From Allodiplogaster sudhausi (Eukaryota; Nematoda; Chromadorea; Rhabditida; Diplogasteridae): 64,000 bases of DNA. The translations under genes and the position numbers were made by a program. Within the stretch, counting starts at the first letter, position 1; each line of letters starts with the position of its first letter. Below the pieces are notes generated by a model. The model was given only the letters and a program-made list of their open reading frames with translations. It was not told the DNA's origin and made no database searches. Below, in pieces: positions 62,111-64,000 of this stretch. The stretch covers positions 117,501 through 181,500 of the forward strand of contig CALZFC010000055.1 of the NCBI GenBank assembly GCA_945643635.1, in the 5' to 3' direction.

Positions 62111-62418
62111 CTTCTATCTCGCTATTTATCGACAGTTTCGAATTTGGATTGATAAACTCAAGCGGAAAATTATATTGGCTAGTGAGTCCTTCTGTATAGC
62201 TACCTCGAACCGTGATACGTAAACAATTGTCTCGACAGCCCGAACGAAGAAGAGAGAGAGAGAGAGACAGCCAGACAGAGAGTGAGAGAGAGAGAGACAG
62301 CCAGACAGAGAGTGAGAGAGAGAGAGAGAGAGATGGCGTAGAGAGACGAAGGGGAAGTGTAGAACAAGAAGAGATCTCTGTTCTCTGCAGTTGAAACTGA
62401 CCTTCGCCAGTAAGCAGG
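62111..62418. other. short intergenic region, GA microsatellite
   Basis: Spacer between the hexosaminidase stop and the channel start, containing a ~36-bp repeat of GAGAGAGAGAGACAGCCAGA type at 62250-62330. Holds the probable promoter of the channel; nothing else seen. Confidence 0.5.
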
Positions 62419-63965
62419 ATGGCAGTGTTTTGTGGGATTCACTTGCAAGGGACATTCGTTGCTTTTCTGTCCCTTCTACTGAGAAGAACCGGATCAGTTG
62501 GCATTCCGCCCGTGCAGACTGACAAGCCACATCAAACTGCCATCAGCGTCCACATTTACAGCACCAACTTTGTCAGTTACTTCGTAATCCATTCCACATC
62601 AATCCAAAGCGATCATTCCAGGACTTTGATAGTGGTCATCTGACAATCTATGCCGTTTGCTATCTGGTTTGTGAATTTTCTATAAGAATTCCAAATGTAT
62701 GTATTCTCCAAGAAGTCTAATTGACAGATTTAGACATGGAATGATGAGCGCGAGGCGCACAACGAAACTAAGGATGTCATCTACGATTGGTCGGCTGGCT
62801 ACCAAAGAATGAACATGAAAATGGACGAGTTGTGGCTGCCTCCGGTCGCGAATGCAATCAAAAGGGACTCTTTTAGGCACGTCTTCCTTCTTTCTCTTTC
62901 AACTTCTTGAGATGAAGATTCAGCCCTACACACGCCCTGGTCGAGAAGATTCTGATCTCCCGCAGCGGGGACGTCTCCCTCTCAATCGTGGCTCGGCTGA
63001 GTGCACAATGCAATGAGAAATCCCTTCTCTTCCCATGGGATTCCTATCTCTGCGTCTACCGCATTTCACATCTTCAGAGCAATCGACTCTTCATTCTCAC
63101 GAAGGGTACGCCTCATATCTGCCTTCTTTTCTTTTTCCAAAGAGACCTTGAGGCATGAATCCGATGACGGGTTACCGTGGCAGCTTCTTCTGGATCAGCA
63201 ACAATGGGGAGCTGAGAGAGAATCACGAAGTTGTCTCCCTCAATGAAAGCATCATTCAGGTCGAAGAGCCGCTTCAAGGAAGATTGTCAGATCTCACTTC
63301 CGTCTTTGAAATCAATCTTTCCCTCTATTTAATACTAGCCACGCCTACATTTAGAAAAGGCGATGTAGTCGATTTTCTTGAATGGCAGGCTGTCGTGACG
63401 AGGAGAGAGCCACGACTCGTACTCAAGATTCTCATTCCACTCCTTTCTCTTCTGGCAAGACTTGCAAAGGGGAAGGGAAATACAGAGACAGTGAGAGAGA
63501 GAGATAGAGAGAGAGATTGAGCAGAGAGAGAGAGAGAGAGAGAGAGAGAAGGGAGATAGAAAGAAAGAAAGCAGATCACACGCTGTTCTAGTATATAACT
63601 GGCGTCGAGACAATGACAATGCATCTTAAGCTGGCTGACATTGCCGTCCATCTGCTGACTCCCTCTCCAATCTACTGCGTGGCCCTCTTCTCCCTCCTTC
63701 TCATCCAGCTGAACCAGACTACAGAACACGTCGGACAACGGACTCCCTACATTAGTTATATTAGGAAACTATGAAGAGGTGACAAGGAGACTTCATTTTA
63801 GCTATACTCTTCGTCTCCCAAATGATTTCATCGTGGTTGCTCTCCACAGTGTGGCTGGTCGCTTTCATCTGGTCAAAGAAAGAACAACTTCTTCTCACAC
63901 AGAGAATTCTCATCTCGTTGGCTCTCAGGCTTCTGCTTTTCATTGTTGTCATGTACAGCATTTAG
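62419..63965 (+). CDS. divergent Cys-loop ligand-gated ion channel subunit (LGC-type)
   Basis: Eight exons, 62419-62571, 62610-62666, 62734-62876, 62918-63105, 63153-63301, 63389-63454, 63631-63754, 63802-63965, join in phase for 347 residues. N-terminal signal-like MAVFCGIHLQGTFVAFLSLL; then the ligand-binding domain with TWNDER and ELWLPPV. The Cys-loop is AQCNEKSLLFPWDSYLC, two Cys separated by 13 residues with the FPxD core. VVTRREPRLVLKILIPLL leads into M1; M2 is about PIYCVALFSLLLIQLNQTTE; the M2-M3 link is HVGQRTPYI; M3 is ILFVSQMISSWLLSTVWLVA; M4 is ILISLALRLLLFIVVMYSI. The M3-M4 loop is only about 10-15 residues. Ligand and ion selectivity cannot be told. Donors after 62876 and 63454 are GC. 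Confidence 0.85.
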
Positions 63966-63988
63966 AATTATGTTATTTACCTTGCGAA

Positions 63989-63994
63989 CAATAA
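63989..63994 (+). terminator. polyadenylation signal AATAAA of the Cys-loop channel gene
   Basis: AATAAA about 25 bp after the stop codon, at the right edge of the window; suggests a very short 3' UTR. Confidence 0.5.
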
Positions 63995-64000
63995 AATTAG

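Noticed and set aside
1..64000. Bacterial, viral or CRISPR content
   Set aside because: All confident genes are spliced metazoan genes; no operons with ribosome binding sites, no direct-repeat/spacer arrays and no viral protein seen.

Overview
This window is nuclear DNA of a small-genome, intron-rich animal, most probably a nematode. The evidence: introns are mostly 40-100 nt with many ending in TTTCAG; the channel at the left end is a UNC-2/cacophony-type Cav2; there is a pair of BarH homeobox genes whose homeodomain resembles nematode CEH-30/CEH-31; there is a LIN-61-like MBT protein; and there is a divergent Cys-loop channel. No species can be named. Exon borders below were built by hand: reading frame, splice consensus and family alignment had to agree, and most gene models close exactly in phase.

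Layout. 0.3-8.9 kb (+): 3' part of a Cav2 calcium channel alpha1 gene, with an intron full of tandem copies of its own 3' splice site. 9.2-11.9 kb: CT/GA-rich DNA with no gene. 12.06-14.16 kb (+) and 21.25-19.31 kb (-): two convergent BarH genes; the 5' ends, first two exons and first intron are near-identical inverted copies, while the third exons have diverged. 22.6-23.1 kb (-): weak hypothetical. 24.4-23.1 kb (-): 3-hydroxyacyl-CoA dehydratase. 28.6-25.1 kb (-): adhesion-type beta-catenin. 29.9-29.0 kb (-): RNF26-like membrane RING ligase. 30.4-33.6 kb (+): MBT-repeat chromatin protein. 34.2-43.05 kb (+): ClC chloride channel, split by a 5.2 kb intron made of three divergent ~1.4-1.9 kb repeat units with conserved hairpins. 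53.8-43.2 kb (-): RHBDL4-type rhomboid protease whose fourth coding exon lies 9.3 kb from the third. That intron contains two complete genes on the same strand: an unidentified one (47.0-44.8 kb) and a glutamate carboxypeptidase II homologue (50.4-47.3 kb). 57.7-54.3 kb (-): COG complex subunit 6. 58.7-62.1 kb (+): beta-hexosaminidase. 62.4-63.97 kb (+): Cys-loop ligand-gated channel.

The genes are not one pathway. They are ordinary metazoan functions: excitability (Cav2, ClC, Cys-loop channel), junctions (beta-catenin), secretory and ER function (COG6, RHBDL4, RNF26-like, HACD), lysosome (hexosaminidase) and chromatin or transcription (BarH pair, MBT). The unusual content is at genome level: splice-acceptor amplification, seven inferred GC-AG introns among roughly a hundred, a homogenised inverted gene pair, same-strand nested genes in a rhomboid intron, and an intronic repeat family with compensatory hairpin changes.
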